This document shows positions 1-8,810 of a stretch of 64,000 nucleotides of DNA, in pieces. Source of the DNA: Paenibacillus sp. PAMC 26794. Lineage in GTDB: Bacteria > Bacillota > Bacilli > Paenibacillales > Paenibacillaceae. The stretch spans positions 62,001 to 126,000 of the forward strand of contig NZ_ANHX01000003.1 of assembly GCF_000316035.1 (NCBI RefSeq). The letters are read 5' to 3'. A program made the position numbers and the translations under genes. A model generated the notes under the pieces. That model was given only the letters and a program-made list of their open reading frames with translations. It had not been told where the DNA came from and did no database searches. Numbering within the stretch: the first letter of the stretch is position 1; each line of letters opens with the position of its first letter.

Positions 1-1
1 C

Positions 2-142
2 GTATCTCAGAACACGTATCAGCTTGGCAAACAGGCTGTGGATGTGCTGCATGAGTTGATTAACCAAGGCAAACCGAAGAAGCAGATCATTCTGCAACCG
101 GAGCTGATTGTGCGTCAAAGTACAGGACCTGCTGCAAGATAA
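2..142 (+). CDS. LacI-family transcriptional regulator, C-terminal end (partial)
   Basis: Only the last 46 codons are in the window. They read through a segment containing NTYQLGKQAV, a LacI/GalR C-terminal helix, followed by HELINQGKPKKQIILQPELI and RQST, a typical end of the sugar-binding domain (the 'P.LIVR.ST' ending). The gene lies directly upstream of a sugar importer and arabinogalactan-type hydrolases, and the promoter just behind it carries three LacI-type palindromes. It is therefore the natural candidate for their regulator (inference). Family call is good; ligand unknown. Confidence 0.85.
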   Translation, partial: VSQNTYQLGKQAVDVLHELINQGKPKKQIILQPELIVRQSTGPAAR

Positions 143-168
143 AGGGCCTGTAATTGGAAAAGAAAGCG

Positions 169-198
169 TTGACATTTCCTAGAAGGGTGAAATATAAT
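169..198 (+). promoter_or_regulatory. Sigma-A promoter of the sugar ABC importer operon
   Basis: TTGACA at 169-174 and TATAAT at 193-198 are separated by 18 bp, a near-consensus sigma-A promoter. The start of transcription would fall near 205, just before the first LacI-type operator at 210. The leader to the lipoprotein ATG at 323 is about 118 nt. Confidence 0.85.
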
Positions 199-209
199 GA
201 GTGCGTGAA

Positions 210-223
210 TGAAACCCCTTTCA
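210..223 (+). promoter_or_regulatory. LacI-type operator O1
   Basis: TGAAACCCCTTTCA is a 14-bp imperfect palindrome (TGAAA-N4-TTTCA). It sits a few bases after the predicted transcription start, where a bound LacI-family repressor would block transcription. Two further copies lie at 256-283. The centre is CC rather than the CG usual for CcpA sites, which favours the local LacI protein over CcpA. Confidence 0.7.
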
Positions 224-255
224 TAAAATGGAACGGGTTTTATGTTTCAGCTTAA

Positions 256-283
256 TGAAACCCATTTCATGAAACGGGTTTCA
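256..283 (+). promoter_or_regulatory. Tandem LacI-type operators O2 and O3
   Basis: TGAAACCCATTTCA (256-269) is directly abutted by TGAAACGGGTTTCA (270-283). Each is a palindrome, and together they form a nearly perfect 28-bp inverted repeat. Centre-to-centre distance from O1 is 46 bp for O2 and 60 bp for O3. The array suggests cooperative binding or repression by a roadblock in the leader. Confidence 0.7.
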
Positions 284-322
284 GTGTAGTCATCCATTCA
301 TTATATCAAGGGGGCGTAACGT

Positions 323-1594
323 ATGAGAAGAAGTTTAAAGGTCATTTCGTTATTGATGCTGGTCATGGTAATGGGTCTGACAGCCTGTAGCAGCGGGAGT
401 AAAAACGGTTCTTCCGGCGAGTCCGGTGGCAAGGTTGATTTGAGCATGACAATCTGGGGCTCGGAGGATGAGAAGAAGATTTATCAGGAACGACTCGACA
501 TTGTGAAACAGACGTATCCCGATATTAATGTGAAGCTGAACGTGGTAGCAGGAGATTATGACCAGAAGGTACAGACCATGATCGCCGGGGGAACGGCGCC
601 GGACATCATGATGATTGCCGAGAACTATCAGGCTTACGCCTCCAAGAATCAGATTATACCACTGGATGACATGATTCAGGCGAACAATGTGAACATGTCC
701 GAGCGTTATTCCGATGATATTGCAAACCTGATGAAGTATGACGGCAAACAATTTGGTTTGCCGGATCGGGCAGGCGCAATGGTCCTCTTTTATAACAAAG
801 ATCTGTTCGACAAGGCTGGGGTGGAATATCCAACCAAAGATTGGACGCAGGACGATCTGATGGCGGCAGCTCAGAAGCTGACGGTGAAGGAGAACGGCAA
901 GACGACTCAATGGGGTTACTACCCAGGCAGCTGGTGGCCGCAATGGATGCAGCTCATCTACCAGAACGGTGGCTCATTGTTCGATGAGAGTGGCAAACCA
1001 ACCTTCAATACAGAGCCTGTGCGTAAAGCATTACAATTCATGAATGACTTGACCTTCACACACGGTGCGAGCCCAACACCAACCGAGATTGCCGACATGG
1101 GGAATATCGGAGCTGATCCGCTGTTCGCTCAAGGCAAGATCGCCATGGAAACGACAGGGTTCTGGAACATTGGTTCACTTGCCAAGGTGGAAGGCATTAA
1201 TTGGGATATCTCTCCGGTATGGGGCGAAACGAACGCCTTCTTTAACGGGTTAACCATTACCAACGCTTCCAAACACAAGGAAGAAGCATTCAAAGTAATC
1301 GAAGCACTGACTACACCAGAAGCACAGATGCCAATGGTCAAAGCCGGTCAGGATGCTCCTGCAACCAAAGCGGGTCTGTCCAGTGATGAATTCCTCAATG
1401 CTGAATATGGCGGCAAAAAAATTAACATGGCTGCGTTCAGTGAATCGACGATCTATGCAGAACCGTTCAATCCACAATGGAACGAAATGATGAAGCTCAT
1501 TAACGATAAGCTGGGTGTATACTTCAACAACAAAGCCTCGCTTGATGATACCGTAACCGAAATTCAGAGTGGACTGGAAAGACTCTACAAATAG
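323..1594 (+). CDS. Sugar ABC transporter substrate-binding lipoprotein (family 1)
   Basis: A 423-residue solute-binding protein. The signal peptide MRRSLKVISLLMLVMVMGL ends in a lipobox LTAC, so Cys22 would be lipidated. The mature protein shows the family 1 (UgpB/MalE-like) layout: an N-lobe with TIWGSEDEKK and TMIAGGTAPDIMM, then the FYNKDLFDKAGVEYP segment and a C-terminal helical end. Start is set by GGGGG about 8 nt upstream. It is first in an operon with two permeases and GH30, so the ligand is probably an oligosaccharide released by these hydrolases (inference). No ATPase is present; a shared MsmX-type ATPase elsewhere is likely. Confidence 0.93.
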   Translation: MRRSLKVISLLMLVMVMGLTACSSGSKNGSSGESGGKVDLSMTIWGSEDEKKIYQERLDIVKQTYPDINVKLNVVAGDYDQKVQTMIAGGTAPDIMMIAENYQAYASKNQIIPLDDMIQANNVNMSERYSDDIANLMKYDGKQFGLPDRAGAMVLFYNKDLFDKAGVEYPTKDWTQDDLMAAAQKLTVKENGKTTQWGYYPGSWWPQWMQLIYQNGGSLFDESGKPTFNTEPVRKALQFMNDLTFTHGASPTPTEIADMGNIGADPLFAQGKIAMETTGFWNIGSLAKVEGINWDISPVWGETNAFFNGLTITNASKHKEEAFKVIEALTTPEAQMPMVKAGQDAPATKAGLSSDEFLNAEYGGKKINMAAFSESTIYAEPFNPQWNEMMKLINDKLGVYFNNKASLDDTVTEIQSGLERLYK

Positions 1595-1695
1595 AGGTTT
1601 TTTCTGAACATGCACAAATAGCAGCGACAGCAGAACAGGTGGAATCGGCGTGAATGCGGGTTCCATCTGCTCTCTGCGTCATGGGAGGGCTTAAC

Positions 1696-2583
1696 GTGAG
1701 AAAAAAGGACGGGAAATGGTTCTACATCTTCATCTCGCCTTGGCTGATCGGGTTTCTGGGGCTGACCCTAGGTCCGATCCTGTTTTCCATCTATATGAGC
1801 TTCACGAATTGGGATCTGTTCCAGTCCCCTGAATTCATCGGTATCGACAATTACAAAACGTTACTGACCGATGATCCGATCTTCTGGAAATCCGTCGGCA
1901 ATACATTCTTCTATGCGCTGATATCCATTCCGCTGGGCATGTCGATCTCGCTCTGGATTGCATATTACCTGAACAAAAAAATCAAAGGAATCACCTTCTT
2001 CCGTATTCTGTTCTATCTGCCTTCCGTTGTTCCGGTGGTTGCGAGTTCATTGCTCTTCATCCACTTGCTTGCGCCGACTGAAGGATTGATCAACCAGGCA
2101 CTTGCGATCTTCGGTATTCAAGGTCCTGCCTGGCTTCTTGATCCGAACTGGGTTAAACCAGCATTGATTCTCATGTCCTTATGGGGTGTGGGTGGTGGCG
2201 TGGTATTGCTGCTTGCAGGGATGAAAGGTATTCCACAGGAGCTGTACGAGGCCGCTGCCATCGATGGGGCGAAAAGTACACAATCGTTCTTCCATATTAC
2301 ATTCCCGATGTTGACTCCCGTCATTTTCTTCAATCTCGTAACTGGCATGATCGGAGCGCTCCAGACCTTCGCGCAGGTATTCATCGTAACTGCCGGGGGA
2401 CCTGACAATTCAAGTCAGATGGTTGTTCCCTATTTGTTCCAGAATGCGTTCCAATTCTACAAAATGGGATATGCATCGGCGATTGCCTGGGTATTATTCA
2501 TCATCATCATGGTGTTGACACTCGTTGTATTCCGTTCATCGGCGCTATGGGTGCACTACGAGGAGGGAAAAGCCAATGAGTAA
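1696..2583 (+). CDS. Sugar ABC transporter permease (MalF/UgpA type)
   Basis: About 295 residues with six predicted membrane spans. I chose the GTG at 1696 because GGGAGG lies 7-8 nt upstream; the open frame begins earlier at 1654 but has no ribosome site there. The EAA loop reads ELYEAAAIDGAKSTQSFFHITFPMLTP, the site that contacts the ATPase. The N-terminus WFYIFISPWLIGF is typical of MalF/UgpA-like subunits. The stop overlaps the start of the next permease by 8 bp, so the two are translationally coupled. Confidence 0.92.
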   Translation: MRKKDGKWFYIFISPWLIGFLGLTLGPILFSIYMSFTNWDLFQSPEFIGIDNYKTLLTDDPIFWKSVGNTFFYALISIPLGMSISLWIAYYLNKKIKGITFFRILFYLPSVVPVVASSLLFIHLLAPTEGLINQALAIFGIQGPAWLLDPNWVKPALILMSLWGVGGGVVLLLAGMKGIPQELYEAAAIDGAKSTQSFFHITFPMLTPVIFFNLVTGMIGALQTFAQVFIVTAGGPDNSSQMVVPYLFQNAFQFYKMGYASAIAWVLFIIIMVLTLVVFRSSALWVHYEEGKANE

Positions 2584-3421
2584 TCCATCCACTGTGGAGA
2601 AGACGATATCCTATATTTTTCTGATTCTGGTCGGGGTGCTGCTTGCTTCGCCTTTCCTGTACATGATCTCCATTGCACTGGCAAGTGACGCAACAACTGT
2701 CAAATCAGCCTTTACCTTCGTTCCAATGGAGTTTCAATGGTCGAACTTTTATACCATCTTCACGAATAACAATCTTGGCACGTATCTCAAAAACTCGGTC
2801 ATCATTACCGTCTTTACGATTGTCGGATCGGTATTATCAGCTTCGATCGTATCCTACGGCTTTGCCCGAATCAAGGCAAAAGGCAGCCGTTTCCTGTTTA
2901 TTGTGTTGCTCAGTACGATGATGATTCCGGGTGAGGTGACGATGGTACCACAGTTCATCATCTTCCGTCACCTGGACTGGATTAATACATTCTATCCACT
3001 GATCGTACCGAGCTTCTTCGCCGGGGCGTTCAACGTATTCCTGATTCGGCAGTTCGTCATGAGTATTCCAAAATCACTGGATGAAGCCGCCATGATCGAT
3101 GGTATGGGTCACCCGGGAATCTACTGGAAGATCATCATGCCACTGACTTATCCAATTTTGGCCGCTATTGCGATCTTCTCGTTCTCCTATAACTGGGGTA
3201 ACTTCATGGGGCCGCTCATCTATATCAATGATCCGGAGAAAATGCCGCTGGCACTCGGTGTGCAGCTCTTGACTACAGTAGGTGGCGGACAGATGCCACC
3301 ATGGAACCTTGTGATGATCGCTTCCCTGTTCCTCACTATTCCGATGGTGCTGGTATATCTGTTCGGACAACGTTATGTCTATGAAGCCAACATTAGCGGC
3401 GGAAGCAGCGGAATCAAGTAA
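2576..3421 (+). CDS. Sugar ABC transporter permease (MalG/UgpE type)
   Basis: 281 residues, six predicted membrane spans. ATG at 2576 has GAGGAGG upstream and overlaps the previous gene. The EAA loop SLDEAAMIDGMGHPGIYWKIIMP is the expected ATPase contact, and SPFLYMISIAL at the first span is typical of MalG-like subunits. It pairs with the upstream permease to form the importer channel. The next gene, GH30, begins about 90 bp later with no terminator that I can see, so it is probably in the same transcript. Confidence 0.92.
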   Translation: MSNPSTVEKTISYIFLILVGVLLASPFLYMISIALASDATTVKSAFTFVPMEFQWSNFYTIFTNNNLGTYLKNSVIITVFTIVGSVLSASIVSYGFARIKAKGSRFLFIVLLSTMMIPGEVTMVPQFIIFRHLDWINTFYPLIVPSFFAGAFNVFLIRQFVMSIPKSLDEAAMIDGMGHPGIYWKIIMPLTYPILAAIAIFSFSYNWGNFMGPLIYINDPEKMPLALGVQLLTTVGGGQMPPWNLVMIASLFLTIPMVLVYLFGQRYVYEANISGGSSGIK

Positions 3422-3511
3422 CCGAAGTGTCTGTAGTGATTGTATGTACTGAACCTGACGTTCAAGATCAACGGAATAATCAACGTACATGGAGAAAGGA
3501 TTGTATAGCCC

Positions 3512-5008
3512 ATGGCGCATAAAGAACAACGCAGCAGAGGCAAACGGAGTTACATCCTCATGGGTGTCGCTCTGATTGCTCTGCTGGCAGGAGGAGGAAT
3601 TGTTATCAATCATTTTGCCAATGAATCATCCAAAACACTTGAGTTCCAAGGGGAACCGGTACGTCTGAAGCTGGATCAGTCCTATGATCATTTTGAAGGC
3701 TGGGGCACGTCACTTGCCTGGTGGGCCAACGATCTTGGCGGTTGGAAGGATCAGGCGAAGGTTAGTGAAGTGATGGATCTGGTCTTTGACCCGGAGAAAG
3801 GATTAGGTCTGAACATCGTTCGTTACAATATTGGGGGTGAGGAAAATCCAGAGATGAAAGCTCTTCGTCCCGGCGGGGATGTACCTGGCTTCCAACCTGA
3901 ACCTGGAGAGTGGGACTGGGATGCTGATGCAGGCCAGCGGGCTGTATTACAAGGCTCGATGGAGCGTGGCGTGAACATTGCCGAAGCATTCTCCAATTCA
4001 CCACCTTACTGGATGACGATCAGTGGATCCGTTACCGGAGCCGTGGATGGCAGCAATAATCTGCGTGACGACCAGTATGATGCATTTGCCGATTATCTGA
4101 CCGAAGTCGTGAAGCATTATCGGGACGAGTGGGGGGTTACTTTCCGCACACTGAATCCGCTCAATGAACCCTCCTCCGACTGGTGGAAGAAGGGCAATAT
4201 GCAGGAAGGCAGTCATTTTACCAATGAGAAACAAGCCGAGATCATCAAGAAAGTAGCTGCATCGTTGAAGAGTAAGGGACTGGATGGAACCGTCATTAGT
4301 GCCGCAGACGATAACAGCATTGATGAGACGGTGTTTAATTTCAACCTCTATGATCAGGACACGCTGGACGTGATCCAGCAGATCAATACCCACTCCTATA
4401 ATGGTAGCAAAATGGAAGAGCTGCGCACGCTGGCAGAACGCCATGGCAAGAAGCTGTGGATGTCCGAGTACGGAACCGGCGGCAGCGAGCCGCACAGTCA
4501 TGAGGATATGACCTCGGTGCAAGAGTTGGCGGAGCGAATCATGTTTGATCTGAAAATCATGCAGCCATCCGCCTGGGTATACTGGCAGGCCGTTGAAGAT
4601 GAAGGCGCCAATAACAATTGGGGCTTCATTCACGCCAACTTTAACGGAGAAGAGCAGTACGAGATGACCAAACAGTATTATGGCATGGCCCAGTTCACAA
4701 AGTTCATTCGTCCAGGCGCGACGATTATTCCAACAGATGGTGGACGCACGCTGGCTGCCTATGACGCGGAACGTCAGAGAATGGTGCTGGTGATTCGTAA
4801 CGAATTGTCAGCGGGAACAACGGCGTTTGAACTGGAAGGGTATACGTATGGAAAATCAGCCACCGCGCAGGTGTATCAGACTTCACCGGAACGGAACATG
4901 GAACAGCTTGAAGACATTCCGGTGTATGCCAACGGACTTGAAGTGCCTACGGCAGACAATTCCATCACAACGGTTGTACTGGAAGGCGTGACGTTGCAGG
5001 GAAACTGA
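3512..5008 (+). CDS. GH30 glycoside hydrolase, membrane anchored
   Basis: 498 residues. Residues 12-33 form one hydrophobic segment without a clear cleavage site, so the enzyme is likely held on the outer face of the membrane. The GH30 (beta/alpha)8 domain starts at about residue 55 with FEGWGTSLAWWA. Catalytic residues are visible: acid/base Glu219 in NPLNEP and nucleophile Glu319 in LWMSEYGTGG. The GWGTSLAWW start resembles the endo-beta-1,6-galactanase branch (GH30_5) more than glucosylceramidases or xylanases; this is inference from motifs. A secreted paralogue lies at 10202-12046. A small beta-sandwich closes the protein. Confidence 0.88.
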   Translation: MAHKEQRSRGKRSYILMGVALIALLAGGGIVINHFANESSKTLEFQGEPVRLKLDQSYDHFEGWGTSLAWWANDLGGWKDQAKVSEVMDLVFDPEKGLGLNIVRYNIGGEENPEMKALRPGGDVPGFQPEPGEWDWDADAGQRAVLQGSMERGVNIAEAFSNSPPYWMTISGSVTGAVDGSNNLRDDQYDAFADYLTEVVKHYRDEWGVTFRTLNPLNEPSSDWWKKGNMQEGSHFTNEKQAEIIKKVAASLKSKGLDGTVISAADDNSIDETVFNFNLYDQDTLDVIQQINTHSYNGSKMEELRTLAERHGKKLWMSEYGTGGSEPHSHEDMTSVQELAERIMFDLKIMQPSAWVYWQAVEDEGANNNWGFIHANFNGEEQYEMTKQYYGMAQFTKFIRPGATIIPTDGGRTLAAYDAERQRMVLVIRNELSAGTTAFELEGYTYGKSATAQVYQTSPERNMEQLEDIPVYANGLEVPTADNSITTVVLEGVTLQGN

Positions 5009-5018
5009 TAGCAGCACT

Positions 5019-5069
5019 CGGAAGGATTTTGTCATCGTAGTGCTGGTGTAGATTGTCTTTTAGTTCAAC
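5019..5069 (+). repeat. Partial copy of the hairpin repeat (right arm only)
   Basis: The stretch from CGGAAGG through TTTGTCATCG to TTTTAGTTCAA matches, with a few changes, the right arm of the full element at about 5250-5301. The left arm and central hairpin are missing. It lies directly after the GH30 stop. Confidence 0.6.
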
Positions 5070-5116
5070 GGATTTTTCGCCTTATATTTTAAAAGAGTTA
5101 CAGGACATATGAACCT

Positions 5117-5308
5117 ATATAAATTGAACTAAACATTTACACCGAACGGAGAGGACAGAAAGGACCTGAAGAAGCGGAGCGGTCGCCTTTATCCCCGGAT
5201 TTTCCCCTTTGAGAAAAGGGAATCAAAAAATCTGGGGATAACAGCGATCGGAAGGTTGTTCTGTCATCGAAGTGTGCAGTGTAAATAATCTTTAGTTCAA
5301 TATATATC
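5117..5308 (+). repeat. Long imperfect hairpin repeat element (about 190 bp)
   Basis: The outer arms AATTGAACTAAA and TTTAGTTCAAT pair, followed inward by CATTTACAC/GTGTAAATA, GGACAGAA/TTCTGTCA and TTATCCCCGGATTTT/AAAATCTGGGGATAA around a central loop near 5200-5225. The element fills the gap between the GH30 and GH35 genes. Its antisense strand is open over about 80 codons, but the frame simply reads the hairpin and is not a gene. I believe repeats of this style are dispersed in Paenibacillus genomes (recollection, not checked). Confidence 0.75.
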
Positions 5309-5332
5309 AATAAAGAGAAGGAGGGGATAACT

Positions 5333-8300
5333 TTGACAGAGAAAGCATCCCTTTTGCTGCAGGAACAGGAGAAGAACATCGCCAGGGCTGAGAATGGTGT
5401 TCAATCTGAATTAAAATACGATGCACGCAGCTTTTTCCTAAACGGAGAGCGTGTATTTCTGAACAGTGCCACGATCCATTATTTCCGTATGCCAAAGGAG
5501 GAATGGCGTGAGGTTCTGCTGAAGGCGAAGCTGGCAGGCATGAATTGCATCGACACTTACTTTGCATGGAATGTGCATGAACCGGAAGAAGGACAGTGGT
5601 CCTTTGAAGGGGACAACGATTGCGGCGCGTTTCTGGATTTGTGCGCAGAACTCGGCATGTGGGTTATCGCGCGTCCGGGTCCGTTTATCTGTGCAGAATG
5701 GGATTTTGGCGGTTTTCCATACTGGCTGGGTACGAAGGACGGCGTGAAATTCCGGGAAAATAATGAGACGTATCTGCACTATGTGAATTTGTATTTTGAC
5801 CGGCTTGTGCCGATTATTCGGGAGCGGCAGTTATCAGCTGGGGGCACGGTCATTCTGGTTCAGGTGGAGAATGAATACGGGTATCTGATGGATGACGCAG
5901 CGGCAAGTGAGCATATGAATACACTGAGAGATGCATTGTTGCAACGTGGCATTGACGCTACGCTGATCACTTGCGTTGGCGGGGCGGAAGGCACAATTGA
6001 AGGGGCTAATTTCTGGTCAGGTGCTGACGGGCATTATGAGAAACTTCGAGCCAAACAGCCGGACACCCCGAAGATGGTCACGGAATTCTGGACCGGATGG
6101 TTCGAGAATTGGGGAGGGCCTTCGGCGATTCAGAAGACGGCGCCTTTGCTGGAGAGACGTATCATGGAGATTCTGCGTGCCGGGTATACCGGAATCAGTC
6201 ATTACATGTTCTATGGTGGCACGAACTTTGGTGGATATGGCGGCAGAACGATGGGTAGCAGTGACATCTTCATGATTACGTCCTATGACTATGATGCACC
6301 GCTGAACGAATATGGACGGGTGACACCGAAATATGCAGTAACCAAGAATTTATCCTATTTCGTCCATGCTTTTGGGGCCCTTCTGATGGAAACAGAGGAA
6401 ATTCCAGAAGAACAGATCGTTGTACGTCATCCTGAAGGCATATCTGTACGAGGCAGAGAGGCTGACAACCAGAAGATTTGGTTCCTGGAGAGTCACAAGG
6501 ATGAACGGGAGACGATGCACATTACGCTGGAGGAAGGCCGTACTCTTCCCGTATCGCTGAATCCAGGACAGATTGTTCCGTTGCTGGATCGAGTACAGAT
6601 TGCTGAACACGTATACCTGACTGCGGGTACGATGATTACGGGCAATGAAATGATAAACGGAGAATTGAACCTGTTCATCGTGGCCGCTGCCGGGCAGCGT
6701 TCTGTTGTTGAACTGGAAGCCGGGGCACTAAACGTCACGAGCAGTACGGTGCAAGTGCTGGTTGAGCATGATTCAGCAAGGAACGTATACCGCTTCGATC
6801 TGTTCCATTTCCAAGAGCCGGGAATGATCCAACTGGAAGCCAACGGCACACCGATCCGATTCATCATTCTTGATCAAGAAACGATGAATCGAACATGGCG
6901 ATTGGAAGCAACAGACCAGAAGGGACTTCGTTATGCGATCGGCTTCGATGACGTAGACGTATTACCATCGGGTCAGGTCAAGGGTATGATCACTGATCCG
7001 GATCGCACAATTAAGCTACTTGGTGACTGGACCGATGGAGAACGGACGTTAACAGGTCGCGAGTTCTATGCCAGCGAGGAATCTATTGCAGGTATACAGC
7101 GGCAGCTTCCAAGGACATCACCGAGTGCGCCGACGTTGTCTGATTCTCCTGAGCTGTCACGTATTAGGTTAACTGCGAAGCAACGCTCGGTGAGTGCACA
7201 ACCGGAAGACTTTTCCCGGTACGGACAAGATTTTGGTTATCTATTGTACGAATGTGATTTCGAGAGTGCAACCGAAGGAATTACCAGTCTCATTTTGCCG
7301 GACATTCAGGATACCGCCAGAATTATTGTCAATGGAGTACAGCAGGTACTGGTTCGTCAGGTAGGGGCAGCAGGAGTGCAGTTGCAGGTGGCCAAAGGGA
7401 AAAATACACTTCAGATTCTGGTACAACATATGGGCAGATTGAACTTCTCTCCGTATTTGGGTGAGAGCAAAGGTCTGGCTGGTGCTGTGTATCTGGGTGG
7501 CAAAGTTCAGGATATTCGTCGGGATTGGCGTATGGAGAGTGGGTTTGTGCATCTCGATGAGGTGAACTCTCTCCAAGAATCTCCACTGCTGAGCAGAAGT
7601 TTTAAGCTGGATGGCATGGATCGGGCGATTCTTGTGGGAGCCTTGAGCAAAGGTCTTCGTATCAATGGCATCGAAGTTCCGATGGAAGGATATCAGGATT
7701 GGTTTGCCTTCCAGACGTTAGACATATCCTTGTATATCAAGCCCGGAGAGACGAATACACTGGAAATGCCGTATAGCCGCTCTTCGCTGCATCGACTGGA
7801 ACTGATCACATATCCGAGTCAGGGAGAACTGAAGGATTGGCGTATGGCGGGGACGGATGCATTGCTTCCGCAACAATGGGAGAGATACGAGGTAGAACAG
7901 GAATCGCTCCATCCTGGACAGGGATCAATCCAGCGTGCAGGACAGCCTGGTATCGCCGCAGGTGGCAATTGTACTGCCAATCTGGTGACCCATACCTCGG
8001 ATGAATCGGTTAATAGTGCTACATTGAACGAGGAGTCTCATCCTGTATCCAATCATACTCCAGTCAGAGGGTCGTATGGTCAGCCGGTCTGGTACCGCTG
8101 GCGTTTCGCGAAGCCTGCGGTTTCGGAGCATCATAAAGTGAACCTGATGCTTCGCCTGACCGGGATGAGCAAAGGAACCATTCACCTGAACGGACATCAT
8201 CTGGGCCGTTACTGGCAGATTGGTCCGCAAGAGGATTACAAGATTCCACTAGCATGGCTACAGGAAGAGAATGAATTACTTTTGTTCGATGAAGAAGGCA

Positions 8301-8368
8301 GAACACCAGAACGGGTACGATTCCTGTTGGACGCATTATCCCGTTATCCGTGGGTTGTGGTGGAATAG
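5333..8368 (+). CDS. GH35 beta-galactosidase, long form
   Basis: 1011 residues, about twice a minimal bacterial GH35. TTG start at 5333 with GAAGGAGGGG 6 nt upstream. No signal peptide, so probably cytoplasmic. The catalytic barrel (about 30-350) has IHYFRMP, ARPGPFICAEWDFGGFP and the GH35 signature GGTVILVQVENEYG with acid/base Glu181; the nucleophile is Glu250 in MVTEFWTGWFENWGG. The remaining 650 residues would be beta-sandwich domains, the last holding HLNGHHLGRYWQIGPQ, a jelly-roll fold common in large GH35 enzymes. With the importer upstream it would remove terminal galactose from imported oligosaccharides (inference). Confidence 0.92.
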   Translation: MTEKASLLLQEQEKNIARAENGVQSELKYDARSFFLNGERVFLNSATIHYFRMPKEEWREVLLKAKLAGMNCIDTYFAWNVHEPEEGQWSFEGDNDCGAFLDLCAELGMWVIARPGPFICAEWDFGGFPYWLGTKDGVKFRENNETYLHYVNLYFDRLVPIIRERQLSAGGTVILVQVENEYGYLMDDAAASEHMNTLRDALLQRGIDATLITCVGGAEGTIEGANFWSGADGHYEKLRAKQPDTPKMVTEFWTGWFENWGGPSAIQKTAPLLERRIMEILRAGYTGISHYMFYGGTNFGGYGGRTMGSSDIFMITSYDYDAPLNEYGRVTPKYAVTKNLSYFVHAFGALLMETEEIPEEQIVVRHPEGISVRGREADNQKIWFLESHKDERETMHITLEEGRTLPVSLNPGQIVPLLDRVQIAEHVYLTAGTMITGNEMINGELNLFIVAAAGQRSVVELEAGALNVTSSTVQVLVEHDSARNVYRFDLFHFQEPGMIQLEANGTPIRFIILDQETMNRTWRLEATDQKGLRYAIGFDDVDVLPSGQVKGMITDPDRTIKLLGDWTDGERTLTGREFYASEESIAGIQRQLPRTSPSAPTLSDSPELSRIRLTAKQRSVSAQPEDFSRYGQDFGYLLYECDFESATEGITSLILPDIQDTARIIVNGVQQVLVRQVGAAGVQLQVAKGKNTLQILVQHMGRLNFSPYLGESKGLAGAVYLGGKVQDIRRDWRMESGFVHLDEVNSLQESPLLSRSFKLDGMDRAILVGALSKGLRINGIEVPMEGYQDWFAFQTLDISLYIKPGETNTLEMPYSRSSLHRLELITYPSQGELKDWRMAGTDALLPQQWERYEVEQESLHPGQGSIQRAGQPGIAAGGNCTANLVTHTSDESVNSATLNEESHPVSNHTPVRGSYGQPVWYRWRFAKPAVSEHHKVNLMLRLTGMSKGTIHLNGHHLGRYWQIGPQEDYKIPLAWLQEENELLLFDEEGRTPERVRFLLDALSRYPWVVVE

Positions 8369-8810
8369 TTCGTGTATGGATCGTTAGCTGTCTTACCGAT
8401 CCAACTATGGTTGGGAACAATAACTGGATCGAGATAGTTCGAGTCGCACGCAACATTTCATCTTTTACCACAGTCACACTACCTCATTTTCTTAGTCAAA
8501 TAACCCGAGCTTGTGAATCTTTCGGATTCAGTCTTGCGGAGTGAATTAGGCTAAGGGAATGGGGAAACTGTGGTGACCAGGTCTGTACAATGAACTAAGG
8601 TAACACTTGTAGCTTAATTAATTGTAACCGTTTAGATACATAAAGAGTGTTCATCCATGATCTGTGAAGGGAGTGATGCTTCATGTAATTGGAATTTGAA
8701 CAGGTAGTCGTGAGATGTTGCTCATCAGGGACAGTCCCAGGTACGTTTTGTCTTTGGTAATACAGTAAGGTATTCCTCTGTTCATCACTCATGGATAAGG
8801 AGATGACCCA
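8369..8810. other. 442-bp intergenic region between GH35 and GH43
   Basis: No convincing gene. Contents: a short stem-loop TGAATC-TTTC-GGATTCA near 8512-8528 without a T-run, a cre-like site at 8623-8636, and a minimal GGGAGTGATGCTTC-ATG-TAA (about 8670-8688) that could be a start-stop element or chance. The GH43 ribosome site AAGGAG is at the right edge. No clean sigma-A promoter was recognised. Confidence 0.5.
8623..8636 (+). promoter_or_regulatory. Candidate CcpA cre site
   Basis: TGTAACCGTTTAGA matches the cre consensus TGWNANCGNTNWCA at every constrained base except C13 (G here). It lies 175 bp upstream of a secreted arabinofuranosidase-type gene, a class of gene commonly under carbon catabolite repression. 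Confidence 0.4.

Noticed and set aside
210..283. Reading the three palindromes as CcpA cre sites
   Set aside because: They lack the central CG of cre and lie next to a LacI-family gene, so a pathway-specific operator is the simpler reading.
5137..5379. 80-codon minus-strand frame in the GH30-GH35 gap
   Set aside because: It is the antisense reading of the long hairpin repeat and overlaps the GH35 start; no ribosome site.
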